A stretch of 64,000 nucleotides of DNA, from NCBI RefSeq assembly GCF_003984625.1, contig NZ_RWKH01000006.1:163465-227464 (forward strand), in the 5' to 3' direction. The notes under the pieces were generated by a model that searched no databases, was not told the origin of the DNA, and was given only the letters and a program-made list of their open reading frames with translations. Below are positions 28,547 to 38,679 of this stretch, piece after piece; positions within the stretch are counted from its first letter, which is position 1, and every line of letters begins with the position of its first letter. Made by a program: the position numbers and the translations under genes. The stretch is from Variovorax sp. DXTD-1. GTDB taxonomy: Bacteria; Pseudomonadota; Gammaproteobacteria; Burkholderiales; Burkholderiaceae_C.

Positions 28547-28575
28547 CACCTTGGCGTAGGTTTTGGCGTAGGTTT
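28547..28575 (+). repeat. 29-bp direct repeat, copy 1
   Basis: Identical to 31792-31820. It contains two tandem copies of TTGGCGTAGGTTT-like sequence (the second lacking one T), as expected for integrase arm-type binding sites. It is followed 10 bp later by an 11-bp remnant of the tRNA core (28586-28596, AACTACACCCG). Confidence 0.8.
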
Positions 28576-28649
28576 TTTTGAGAGAAACTACACCCGAAAC
28601 CATTCGTCTTCCGCATGCCTGCGGGAGCCGTCAGCCGGAGTATAGGTCC

Positions 28650-28829
28650 ATGTTCTTTGACGTTAGAGCCGCCAAGCTTCTCAAGCCTGGAGAGCACCTG
28701 GCGGTGGAAGGGTGCGAGGGCCTGCGCCTGGTCGCCTCTGCGTCGAAACAGACGTGGACCTACCGCTACAAGTCACCGGCAACGGGCCTGATGAAGCAGA
28801 CGGCCAGCCGAGATAAGTGGCCACACTGA
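28650..28829 (+). pseudogene. tyrosine-recombinase (phage integrase) N-terminal fragment
   Basis: 59 codons from ATG 28650. The sequence MFFDVRAAKLLKPGEH followed by EGLRLV and TWTYRYKSP matches the DUF4102 arm-binding N-terminus of P4-type integrases (usual form: KVRAAKPG... GLYLLV... W.YRYR). The catalytic domain (about 330 residues) is missing; after codon 55 the frame runs into unrelated sequence and stops. Its place next to the tRNA target agrees with it being the original integrase of the island. Confidence 0.75.
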
Positions 28830-28996
28830 AGCCCGGTGCGGCGCGAAAATGTGAATTTGTCCCATTTTCCTACTGCGTCATGAATCGCCGTCCGACACGA
28901 CTTCCTGTGTGCGGGCATATCTTCGAGTTCCCCCGTAAGGGGCGATGCGGGAAGCGGCAACCCCTATAAGAGAACGCATCGAACGAGATAAAAGCG

Positions 28997-29278
28997 ATGC
29001 CCTTGCTCTACTTGCTACACCTGATGACCACCCCATTGCCTAAGGTGGTGACGAGACTTGAAGACGTTCGGTATGTAAGCGTGTTGAAGGCGACGGGGCT
29101 TGTCGAAGCGGACATAGCGATCGCATTGGACCCCGTAGGCAAGTACCAGGTAGCTCGCACGGCCACCGTCACGCGCATCACTGAAGCGGGCATGGCGGAA
29201 ATCAACATCTTGCTTCGCGCACCTCGGCGAGCGACGACGACACCGCCGATAGCGCAGAGCAGCACCTCATCGGCCTGA
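28997..29278 (+). CDS. small conserved hypothetical protein (paralogue of 32658-33014)
   Basis: 93 residues, no signal peptide or Cys. The core VSVLKATGLVEADI, DPVGKYQVART and VTRITEAGMAEI is about two-thirds identical to the protein encoded at 32658-33014, and the N-termini (MPLLYLLHLM and MHLLFLLRLQ) are alike. This conservation supports a real gene. The fold may be a small winged-helix or beta-rich domain, but I do not recognise the family and assign no function. It is inside the tRNA island. Confidence 0.65.
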   Translation: MPLLYLLHLMTTPLPKVVTRLEDVRYVSVLKATGLVEADIAIALDPVGKYQVARTATVTRITEAGMAEINILLRAPRRATTTPPIAQSSTSSA

Positions 29279-29387
29279 GCGCTGCGGGGCATTCCGACGG
29301 GCGGGGAGCAATGGGCGGGTCAACTTGGCTCGTGGTTCGTCACCAACGTGCATCAGCATCGAGCCCGATTTCTTCGACGCCATGGGT

Positions 29388-30536
29388 TCAGAGCTCGTTC
29401 GATCCGCGCGCAGTTGGCGCACCCTTCGGCAGCGTCACCGTAAATCGCACCTTCCGCGACTCGCAATGGCCACTGACCTCTCCGCCGTGCGCCCTTGCAA
29501 TCTGCCTGACGATGAAAAGACCCAGGCCCAGATGCGAGCGGTCCGATCCCAGCCGCTGTACCGCGCCGCGCCGCAAGGGTTCGAACAGCAGTTCCATTTC
29601 GCTGGAAGAGATGCTTCCGGCTGCAGCATTCTCGACGGCAAGGCGAACCGAACTTTCGTCGCCCTCTAGCCGGACAGCCACGGGCTCGGCAGGCAGCCCG
29701 TGCTTCACAGCGTTTGTGACCAGATTGCCGAGCGCTTCACGGACTCGGGACCCGTCGAACTCGCCTCCGGTGTCCCCGCGCACCATCAATTCGATCCTGG
29801 TGCCCGGAAACGCGTCGCGTTGCAGCTCCACTTCCTCGCCGCAGACCACGGCCAGGTCGACCGGCAGCCGTTCGATCGTCATCCCGCCGCCCAAGCCAGC
29901 CCGGTTGTACTCCAGCAGCGAGTCCAGCAACGACGCCATTCGGCTGACGCTGCGCTTCAATCGCTCGGTCGGCAGGGCAAGTTCCTTCGGCGCCACCCGA
30001 GTGAGGAACTCGGCTGTCAGGGAAACGGCATTCAGCGGCGTGCGCAGGTCGTGGCCAATGACGCCGAGGAAGATCTGCCGCCATCGCTCCACTTCCGCTG
30101 CATACACCCGCACCGACTCGGCGAGCGCTTGGTCGATGGCCTCGTTGAAACGGCCCACGTCGCGCACGGTATCGGGGCCTGGAGAAGAAGTCTCCGCCTC
30201 CGACCAGAGCCGCAGCACACATGAGCGCAGCGCGCGGTATTCGGCGACCACCTGCTCGATGTGCAGCCCGCTGCGGGCGCGCATAAGGCCGTGCGTTTCC
30301 GCCGCGGTTTCCTCGTGTCCGATCATGGCGAGCGGGATGCCGTGAGACTTTTCAATCGACTCCGTCCTACTTTGAGGCGTGCGCAGGTCCGCTGCAATGG
30401 CGGCCAGTACCTTGGGCAGGTGGTTGCGCAAGACGACTTCTTCTTCGTCCTTCAACGACACGATCGTCCGGGCGTACGCGACCGCCTCTGCCAGGATTTG
30501 CTCTTTGGAGAGCTCTATGAAAGTTGCAAGTTGCAT
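29388..30536 (-). CDS. sensor histidine kinase with RsbRD-like N-terminal domain
   Basis: 382 residues, soluble. The N-terminal alpha-helical domain (1-150) resembles the RsbRD/kinase-associated sensor domain (AEYRALRSCVLRLW, RFNEAIDQALAE). The HisKA box GHDLRTPLN has His162. HATPase follows with N-box LVTNAVKHG and G-box LGLGLFIV. ATG 30536 is chosen for homology to the kinase at 40842-41972; the frame is open 27 codons further up. It is divergent from a receiver-domain gene 72 bp away, a probable two-component pair. Confidence 0.88.
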   Translation of the reverse strand: MQLATFIELSKEQILAEAVAYARTIVSLKDEEEVVLRNHLPKVLAAIAADLRTPQSRTESIEKSHGIPLAMIGHEETAAETHGLMRARSGLHIEQVVAEYRALRSCVLRLWSEAETSSPGPDTVRDVGRFNEAIDQALAESVRVYAAEVERWRQIFLGVIGHDLRTPLNAVSLTAEFLTRVAPKELALPTERLKRSVSRMASLLDSLLEYNRAGLGGGMTIERLPVDLAVVCGEEVELQRDAFPGTRIELMVRGDTGGEFDGSRVREALGNLVTNAVKHGLPAEPVAVRLEGDESSVRLAVENAAAGSISSSEMELLFEPLRRGAVQRLGSDRSHLGLGLFIVRQIARAHGGEVSGHCESRKVRFTVTLPKGAPTARGSNEL

Positions 30537-30608
30537 GGTGCCCTTGGTGCATCTGCCTCCGGGCAGGGCTTCCTTGATACCGGCTCGCCAAGAAGAAAGC
30601 AATAAGAA

Positions 30609-30989
30609 ATGACCCAATTCATGGAAATTCTTGTCCTAGACGACGAGCGCGAAGCCGCCGATCTGCTGTCCGCCGTGCTCTCCTTGCGCCTTCCTGGCGC
30701 TTCGATCCGAACGGCCTACACCGGGAACGCCGCCGTGGCCGCCGGCACGGCGCAGCGGCCCGACGCTGCGATCCTCGACCTGGAAATGGCCGGCTTGGAC
30801 GGGGAGGGCGTGGCGCACGCGTTGCGCTCGGCCTATCCGGACTCCCGGCCCCTTCTGATCGCGGTATCTGGGAACACGTTGAGACTCGGTGAACTGCGGC
30901 AGTCGGGCATCTTCGACTACCTGGTGAGCAGGCCAATTGACATCGCGGGGTTGATCGAGATGCTCAAGGGGAAAGGCCGCTCAGCCTAG
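30609..30989 (+). CDS. single-domain response regulator (CheY-like receiver)
   Basis: 126 residues, receiver only. The acidic pair is in VLDDE, the phospho-acceptor is Asp57 in ILDLEM, and Ser is in AVSGN. The usual Lys of the K-P motif is Arg here (VSRPID), which may weaken phosphorylation-driven switching. An alternative start is ATG 30621. It is divergent from the histidine kinase gene and presumably its partner; there is no output domain, so it would act by protein contact. Confidence 0.87.
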   Translation: MTQFMEILVLDDEREAADLLSAVLSLRLPGASIRTAYTGNAAVAAGTAQRPDAAILDLEMAGLDGEGVAHALRSAYPDSRPLLIAVSGNTLRLGELRQSGIFDYLVSRPIDIAGLIEMLKGKGRSA

Positions 30990-31030
30990 CTTCGAAAAAA
31001 AGGTCGAGCAGTCATGTGAAGCGGCATGGC

Positions 31031-31330
31031 TCACTCCCGCGGAGGACCACCAATCTCGCAGTACCACACCTGATAGAACCAGCGATCTCCGATCTTCTCG
31101 GCGCCCGCGAAGCTGATGGTGTCGTAGGCGCAAGCGGCGATCTCTGGTCGCCAGAGGAGACCCAACGGCTTGACGTTCGCGTCAGGCCCCGAAATCCAGA
31201 GCCCGAGCCGGTCTCGTCCCTCGCGCTGATCCAATGTGAGCATCCCGCAGGCCCATGGCTGATCCACGAACTCGTGCTTCGTCAGTTGCGCGCCTTCGCG
31301 ATAGCGCCGCCGCATCCTCACTCGCGCCAC
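31031..31330 (-). CDS. hypothetical protein
   Basis: 99 residues, Trp/Tyr-rich C-terminus (DRWFYQVWYCEI) and a basic N-terminus. I do not recognise the family. It overlaps the stop of the upstream 80-residue gene by 13 nt, so both are likely co-transcribed from the LexA-box promoter region. The overlapped N-terminal dozen codons may be untranslated if a later start is used, but no better start is obvious. Confidence 0.5.
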   Translation of the reverse strand: MARVRMRRRYREGAQLTKHEFVDQPWACGMLTLDQREGRDRLGLWISGPDANVKPLGLLWRPEIAACAYDTISFAGAEKIGDRWFYQVWYCEIGGPPRE

Positions 31331-31560
31331 GGGTCCTTTACAGCGTCCGGTAGCAGCTCTGGCATCTCATGCATGACAGCCCGGATGTGGTCGCCAGCGT
31401 TGCGGTCCCAGTCTCCATACAGGTCGCCGATGCGCGCACAGCGGCCGGCTACCTGGTCGGCAAATTCTCGAAGGGAAGGCCGCATCGGCTCATCGGACCG
31501 GAGTTCGCCAACCCTCCGCGCCACCTCGGCGAGTTCTTCTTCAATCGAGGGCTCGGGCAT
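31318..31560 (-). CDS. small hypothetical protein sharing a C-terminal motif with 33432-33830
   Basis: 80 residues, acidic and helical. The segment REFADQVAGRCARIGDLYGD followed by NAGDHIRA matches FAHGIAELCAAVGDGYGD and NAGRHIRA in the protein at 33432-33830, so a small domain is shared. Start ATG 31560 is 21 bp from a LexA box. Function unknown; its place in the island and SOS-like control are the only clues. Confidence 0.55.
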   Translation of the reverse strand: MPEPSIEEELAEVARRVGELRSDEPMRPSLREFADQVAGRCARIGDLYGDWDRNAGDHIRAVMHEMPELLPDAVKDPWRE

Positions 31561-31581
31561 CGCGGTCTTAGTACCTTTGTA

Positions 31582-31597
31582 CTGTACAAATATACAG
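31582..31597. promoter_or_regulatory. LexA box (CTGT-N8-ACAG)
   Basis: CTGTACAAATATACAG agrees fully with the CTGT-N8-ACAG SOS consensus used by gamma- and betaproteobacteria and has the AT-rich centre; the base before is TA, extending the match. It lies between two divergent small genes (stop-side ends away), 22 bp from each start, where LexA would block both promoters. Confidence 0.7.
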
Positions 31598-31618
31598 CAT
31601 TCTGGTGATAATGGACCC

Positions 31619-31804
31619 ATGGAAAACGTGCCCGCAACCCTCTGGATTGCCGCCTGCGCGCACCGGCTGCAGCAGCAGTGGCATACCGTCGATCCGCTCG
31701 ATCTCGAGGATGTCGCGCGTGATTTGTGGCGCGACGAAAGACTGCAAGCGATGCCGCCTGACGAGGCGGCGGTTGATTGGCTGAGGCCAATCACCTTGGC
31801 GTAG
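31619..31804 (+). CDS. small hypothetical protein downstream of the LexA box
   Basis: 61 residues: an N-terminal helix (ATLWIAACAHRL), then acidic DPLDLEDVARDLW and ERLQAMPPDEAAVDWL. I do not recognise the family with certainty. The last codons (I-T-L-A-stop) lie in the 29-bp repeat at 31792, so the C-terminus was probably set by the integration event and the original gene may have been longer. Placed 22 bp after the LexA box. Confidence 0.5.
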   Translation: MENVPATLWIAACAHRLQQQWHTVDPLDLEDVARDLWRDERLQAMPPDEAAVDWLRPITLA

Positions 31805-31820
31805 GTTTTGGCGTAGGTTT
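31792..31820 (+). repeat. 29-bp direct repeat, copy 2
   Basis: Exact copy of 28547-28575, same orientation, 35 bp before the second 22-bp tRNA-derived core (31856-31877). Together with that core it marks the tRNA-distal end of the island. A small hairpin (AGTGAAAC / GTTTTCACT) lies between the two. Confidence 0.8.
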
Positions 31821-31855
31821 CAGTGAAACAGCGGTGTTTTCACTTGAGGTGCACG

Positions 31856-31877
31856 TCTACCATTGAACTACACCCGC
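31856..31877 (+). repeat. att-like 22-bp repeat, copy 2 (displaced tRNA-Gly 5' end)
   Basis: Exact 22-bp copy of the tRNA-Gly 5' end (see 28402-28423). The rest of the tRNA does not follow, so this is not a second tRNA gene but the far attachment site of the island. Confidence 0.75.
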
Positions 31878-31957
31878 GGCAGGCGCGGAATCTACCGTTC
31901 TTGTCCGATGCAATGAACTGCGCCGGCGCCTTGGAATGCAGATGATCTAGCTCCCGT

Positions 31958-32536
31958 TCAATCCCGCGCCAGCGATGACGCAGGCACCCGGCTGTAGTTC
32001 ACCTCGAGGGCGAGTCCTTCCTCCCCGCCCGGCGTGATGTTGAACATGCGGATGTCCAAGTGCCCGGCGTCAGGCTGCGACACCTCGGTGCGCCAGCCCC
32101 AACGCTCGCCGCCCGCGCCGGTGCCGTAGCTGCCCAGCGCGCCGAAGCGCCCGTCCTCCACTCGGCCGGTGCTGAACATGATCGACGTGCCGGTGCCGAA
32201 GCTCTCGCCCCAGGCGCATTCGAAGGCGTCTTCATCGAGGTGGTAGCCCCAGAGAGCGACGCCCTCGAACGGCTCGCCGCCGCAGCGGCCCTCGTACTCG
32301 TGCAGCAGGAACCGGCCGCGGCCGACCAGCCGGATGGTGCCGCGCTGCACCGATTCGTCGGCCAGCTTGCCGGGCTCGAACCAGAGCCGGAAGCGGCCTT
32401 CCCAGTTGCCGGCCATCGCAGCCAGCCGGTGATGCGTGCCGCCCGGCGCGGCGGATCGTTCGAACGCTTCTTTGCTCATGAGGCCTCTCGTGAACAGACT
32501 GCTGTCGCGGAAGATGGTGGGTTCATCGCTCGACAT
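31958..32536 (-). CDS. DUF1579-like lipocalin-type protein
   Basis: 192 residues. GTHHRLAAMAGNWEGRFRLW, then GRFLLHEYEGR, WGYHLDEDAFECAW and a C-terminal EVNYSR strand make up the beta-barrel repeat pattern of DUF1579/THAP4-like heme- or lipid-binding families. No signal peptide; cytoplasmic. The start was taken at the ATG at 32536. Monocistronic, just outside the island. Function unknown. Confidence 0.7.
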   Translation of the reverse strand: MSSDEPTIFRDSSLFTRGLMSKEAFERSAAPGGTHHRLAAMAGNWEGRFRLWFEPGKLADESVQRGTIRLVGRGRFLLHEYEGRCGGEPFEGVALWGYHLDEDAFECAWGESFGTGTSIMFSTGRVEDGRFGALGSYGTGAGGERWGWRTEVSQPDAGHLDIRMFNITPGGEEGLALEVNYSRVPASSLARD

Positions 32537-32657
32537 GGTGCGCCACCCGCGCAAACCCGACCTTTTTGCCCAACTAATCTAGACACCGTCACATTGCCCC
32601 AAAACAATCCGGCACCCTCAGGTTCAACAAAAAGCATTCGCTGAGGGGATCAAAAAA

Positions 32658-33014
32658 ATGCACCTGCTCTTCTTGCTGCGACTCCAGCATGTCGAGTTAC
32701 CTGCCGAGATCGTGAGGCCCGAAGAAATCAAGCATGTTTCGGTTCTCAAGGCGACGGGCCTGGTAGAAGCGGAAATTGCACCGGCCATCGACCCATCCGG
32801 CAAGTTCAATATGGCCCGGACCGCCATCGTCACGGCAATCACTGAAGACGGCATCGCCGAGATCATGAAGTTGCGCACCGAACGGATGCGGCCCGCAACG
32901 ACATGGCGGGCGGCCAGGCGCCGCCGAAAGCTGTGCATCCGATGCGGCCAGCCGAACACTCCGGTTTGCAGCTGCTCCCCGGCACCTGAACCGAAATCCA
33001 GCGCGCCGATCTGA
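32658..33014 (+). CDS. small conserved hypothetical protein (paralogue of 28997-29278)
   Basis: 118 residues with a GAGGGG-type ribosome site. Core VSVLKATGLVEAEI, DPSGKFNMART and VTAITEDGIAEI match the island-borne protein at 28997. The extra C-terminal tail is basic, then carries CIRC and CSC (residues about 93-107), which could bind metal or may be read-through of a decayed tail. Function unknown. Confidence 0.6.
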   Translation: MHLLFLLRLQHVELPAEIVRPEEIKHVSVLKATGLVEAEIAPAIDPSGKFNMARTAIVTAITEDGIAEIMKLRTERMRPATTWRAARRRRKLCIRCGQPNTPVCSCSPAPEPKSSAPI

Positions 33015-33102
33015 CTGACCGGGAGGCCGGAAGAAGGCCGAAGCAGCGAGAAACCGCGCTCGTCCGACACGGCGCGGCTTGCTCATCGCCGACGATCCGG
33101 CG

Positions 33103-33402
33103 ATGTCAGCGCTTCGGAGCATTGCCGTCACCGTCATCGAAGTGGAAGAGGGCGCCTACCGTTGGCGCCTGGTCGAGCTTGGCGACGAGGAACTGGGGCA
33201 GGGCTGGAGCCTGCTGCGCCAGCAGCCGAGGTCGATGAAGACCTACAAGGCGGCGATGGCGGCGGGCTTGGTCGAGCTGCAGAAGATGATCGACGACCTC
33301 GACGTGGGGCCGCGGGAGCAAGAAGAGCCCGGCCTGGCGAAACCCGCGAAGAAGAGTGGGCCGGTGTTCGGGTTCGGCTTCGGGCTGCCGAAGCTCGGCT
33401 GA
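33103..33402 (+). CDS. hypothetical protein
   Basis: 99 residues from ATG 33103 (107 from 33079). The first half alternates as beta strands (IAVTVIEVEEGAYRWRLVEL), the middle is helical (YKAAMAAGLVELQKMIDDL), and the tail is Gly/Phe-rich (PVFGFGFGLPKLG). The coding pattern is convincing but the family is not recognised. Confidence 0.6.
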   Translation: MSALRSIAVTVIEVEEGAYRWRLVELGDEELGQGWSLLRQQPRSMKTYKAAMAAGLVELQKMIDDLDVGPREQEEPGLAKPAKKSGPVFGFGFGLPKLG

Positions 33403-33431
33403 AGGGCAAGAAAGAAAGCCGCGGGCCGTTT

Positions 33432-33830
33432 TCAGACCGGGCCGTACAGCGCCCTGATGTGCCGGCCCGCATTGGCGGAGGCCGAATCGCCGTAGCCGTC
33501 GCCCACCGCAGCGCACAGTTCCGCAATGCCGTGGGCGAATTCGATGTGCATCTGGTCGAGCCGTTCACCCGGCTTGATGATGCCGACCTCGGCCGCCAGC
33601 GCGGTGAAGTTGGTCTCGGGGTCGCGCACCAGCTGCTCGGGCTCGGGCGTGTTTTCGAAATGCTGGCGCGCCACGTCGGCGGGTTGCCGATCACCCACCA
33701 CCCGCACCAGGCTCAGGCCCTGGTCGATCAAAAATTCATGATCGGCCCGCCCACCGGCCAGCCGCGTCCATTCGGCGGCGAACAGCGACGCCCATTCGAG
33801 GCAGGCATTTCTTGGGGCAAATTCAGGCAT
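33432..33830 (-). CDS. hypothetical protein
   Basis: 132 residues, helical, no signal peptide. Its C-terminal FAHGIAELCAAVGDGYGD and NAGRHIRALYG segment is shared with the island protein at 31318-31560, which suggests a small domain family present in two copies here. Function unknown. Confidence 0.6.
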   Translation of the reverse strand: MPEFAPRNACLEWASLFAAEWTRLAGGRADHEFLIDQGLSLVRVVGDRQPADVARQHFENTPEPEQLVRDPETNFTALAAEVGIIKPGERLDQMHIEFAHGIAELCAAVGDGYGDSASANAGRHIRALYGPV

Positions 33831-33922
33831 TTCGCTAAATCCAGCAAAGTACCTCTAAAGTATACATCTGCGTTCTTGGAACTTGTGGGCGAATTCACCC
33901 CTTGCAGCTGGCACCAAGCCCA

Positions 33923-34744
33923 TCAACGCAGGAAAACATGCTCCATGAACTGCCTGATGGGGTACTGGATCATGGTTTGCACCCCGGCCGGCAGTTCCAG
34001 CGGGCGCATCAGCATCTTGAGGGTCGCGCCGGCGCTCAGGTTGGTGCGCACGGTGCTGTTGAGGCGAGCGCTCAGCTGCTGGACAAAGGCGGTGTCGCCG
34101 GCGCGCTCGGGCGACCGGGTGCGCACCACGTGGCGAATGGCGCAATCGGCGTCTTCGCTCTTCAGCTCCAGCGTGCGCCGGCCGATGGTGCCCAGCACGC
34201 GAAGGCGGCTGAGCCGCTCCTCCTCGCGGTAGCGGCGAAAGAAGCGGTAGAAATGCTTGTAGTGGCTCACCTCGTCGGCCGCAATGCGGCTGGCCAGGTC
34301 GCGCAGCACCGGTTCGTCCGTGCTGCGCGCCATGGCGCGGTAGTAGGTGGCGGTGCCGGTTTCGACCACGCAGCGCGCCGTCATCTCGAGCCCGCGCGTG
34401 GGGGCAAGCAGCTCGACCTTGCAGTAGGTGGCGTATTCCTCTAGAAAGCCGCGGTAGGCGGTTTCCCAGTCGAATTCTGGCCACACATGCGCCACATAGG
34501 CGCGCAGGGCCTTGCCGTGCTGCAGTTCCTCGGCCTCCCAGTGGTGGGTGAGCCAGTCGGTCACCTCGTCGTCGCCGCGAAAGAAGTCGACCAGGTTCTG
34601 GGTGTACAGGTCAGAGCCGCTTTCAATGAAGGAGGCGGAAGCAACGAGGTAGAAAAGATTCTCGTCCTGCCAGACTTCGTCGCGCGCAATGCGCGAAAAC
34701 TCCAGATCCTCGATTTTCCAGTGTGGCGCCTCATGACCTGCCAT
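33923..34744 (-). CDS. ferritin-like di-iron protein
   Basis: 273 residues. Four helices supply a full carboxylate-bridged di-iron ligand set: Glu in FIESGSDLY, EExxH in WEAEELQHGKAL, Glu in VETGTATYY and DExxH in AADEVSHYKHF. This is the ferritin-like/acyl-ACP-desaturase-type layout. Start ATG 34744 follows an AAGGAG site at 5 bp spacing. Likely an oxidase, desaturase or hydroxylase; the substrate cannot be told. Divergent from alaS. Confidence 0.8.
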   Translation of the reverse strand: MAGHEAPHWKIEDLEFSRIARDEVWQDENLFYLVASASFIESGSDLYTQNLVDFFRGDDEVTDWLTHHWEAEELQHGKALRAYVAHVWPEFDWETAYRGFLEEYATYCKVELLAPTRGLEMTARCVVETGTATYYRAMARSTDEPVLRDLASRIAADEVSHYKHFYRFFRRYREEERLSRLRVLGTIGRRTLELKSEDADCAIRHVVRTRSPERAGDTAFVQQLSARLNSTVRTNLSAGATLKMLMRPLELPAGVQTMIQYPIRQFMEHVFLR

Positions 34745-34890
34745 GCATGCTCCTTGATTCACGTCGGGATGAAAACAGCCATTAGGACGAAGCCGAACGC
34801 ATTTGGTTCTCCCGGTGCGGCCCATGGTAGCGGCGCTCCCCACGGCCAGCTGACTGCGGCCCCGGCAAGGCGCGGGGCGGTAGCCAAACC

Positions 34891-34896
34891 TATAAT
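34891..34896 (+). promoter_or_regulatory. -10 box of the alaS promoter
   Basis: A perfect TATAAT about 100 bp before the alaS start codon. The -35 region (about 34868-34873) is poorly conserved. Predicted transcript leader about 95 nt. Confidence 0.5.
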
Positions 34897-34999
34897 CGTT
34901 TGTTCAAGCAAATCAAGCAGTTAGGTCGGTTCGACGCAGTGGGCTCGACGAGAGGGTCGCCATCGCCAGGCCGCCCTCGACAGAAGACGAAATCCAAAG

Positions 35000-37623
<2,624 letters not shown>

Positions 37624-37624
<1 letters not shown>

Positions 37625-38655
37625 TGGCCGCCACCGAGGTGCTCGGCTCCCCTCCCGGCGAAGTGCTGGTGATGGGGGCGGGCACCATCGGGTGCTTCAT
37701 CGGCGGCAGCCTTGCCGCGGCGGGTGTTCCGGTCACTTTTGTCGGCCGCCCGCGCGTGCTGCAAAGCCTTGCAGCGCACGGCCTTGCGCTCAGCGATCTG
37801 GACGGCGGTTCGCATCGCTTGCCCGCCGGCAGCCTGCGCCTGAGTGACCAGGTGCCTGCCGGCGCCACGCCGGCGCTGGTTCTGCTGTGCGTAAAGAGCG
37901 GGGCCACGGCCGAGGCGGCCGCGGAGCTTGCCTTTGCGCTGCCCGCGGGCACCACGGTCGTCTCACTGCAGAACGGTATTTCCAATTGCGCTGCGGCGTC
38001 GAAGGCCGGCCCCACGCTGGGCGTGCTGCCCGGCATGGTGCCCTACAACGTGACGGAAACAGGGCCGGGCGCCTTCCACCGGGGCACGGCAGGACGGCTG
38101 GCTGCGAAGGACGACGCGGCGCTGCGGCCCTGGCTGCCGGTGTTCGAGCGTGCCGGCATTCCCCTCGACCTGTACGCCGACCTGCTGCCGGTGCAATGGG
38201 GCAAGCTGCTGCTCAATCTCAACAACCCCGTCAACGCGCTCTCGGGTCTGCCGCTGCGCGACGAGCTGCTGCAGCACGGCTACCGGTGCTGCTTTGCCGC
38301 GCTGATCGACGAGGCGCTGGGTGTGCTCGGCAGCGCCGGCATTGTGCCCGCGCAGGTGGCCGCGGTGCCGGCACGGAGACTCTCTGCAGTGCTGCGGCTG
38401 CCCGACTGGCTGTTTCGCATCGTTGCGGCGCGCATGCTGCGCATCGATGCCAAGGCCCGCTCCAGCATGGCGGATGACTTGGCGCTTGGGCGGCGCACCG
38501 AGATCGATGCGCTCAGCGGGGAGGTCGTGCGGCTCGCGCAAGAGCACGAGCTGGATGCGCCGCGCAACGCCCGGATGTCCGCGATGCTCGAAGAATGGCC
38601 GCAGCAGCCCAGGCGCTGGTCCGCTCGGCAATTGCAGGACGCACTCGGCCTCTAG
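37624..38655 (+). CDS. 2-dehydropantoate 2-reductase family protein
   Basis: 343 residues. N-terminal NADP-binding motif GAGTIGCFIGG near residue 18; LCVKSGAT with the conserved Lys; SLQNGISN; and VQWGKLLLNLNNPVNAL with the catalytic Lys/Asn pair of ApbA/PanE. It reduces 2-dehydropantoate to pantoate in CoA synthesis, or a similar 2-keto acid; genomes of this group carry several paralogues, so I give no symbol. Start ATG 37624 overlaps the alaS stop (TGATG), indicating coupling. Confidence 0.88.
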
Positions 38656-38679
38656 GCGTCGCGCAATGCACCCCACCGC

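Larger units (their letters stand above)
28424..31877. mobile_element. tRNA-Gly-associated island relic (about 3.45 kb)
   Basis: The segment lies between the intact tRNA-Gly and a 22-bp exact copy of the tRNA 5' end (31856-31877), the layout left by site-specific integration. Within it are an N-terminal integrase fragment beside the tRNA, two identical 29-bp repeats (28547-28575 and 31792-31820), a partial third copy of the tRNA sequence (28586-28596), a kinase/receiver pair and small genes of unknown function. No intact integrase or transfer gene remains. Two repeats, each followed by an att-like remnant, suggest two tandem insertions. Confidence 0.75.

Noticed and set aside
31856..31877. 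Second tRNA-Gly gene
   Set aside because: Only the first 22 nt of the tRNA are present; no anticodon or T arm follows, so it is an attachment remnant.
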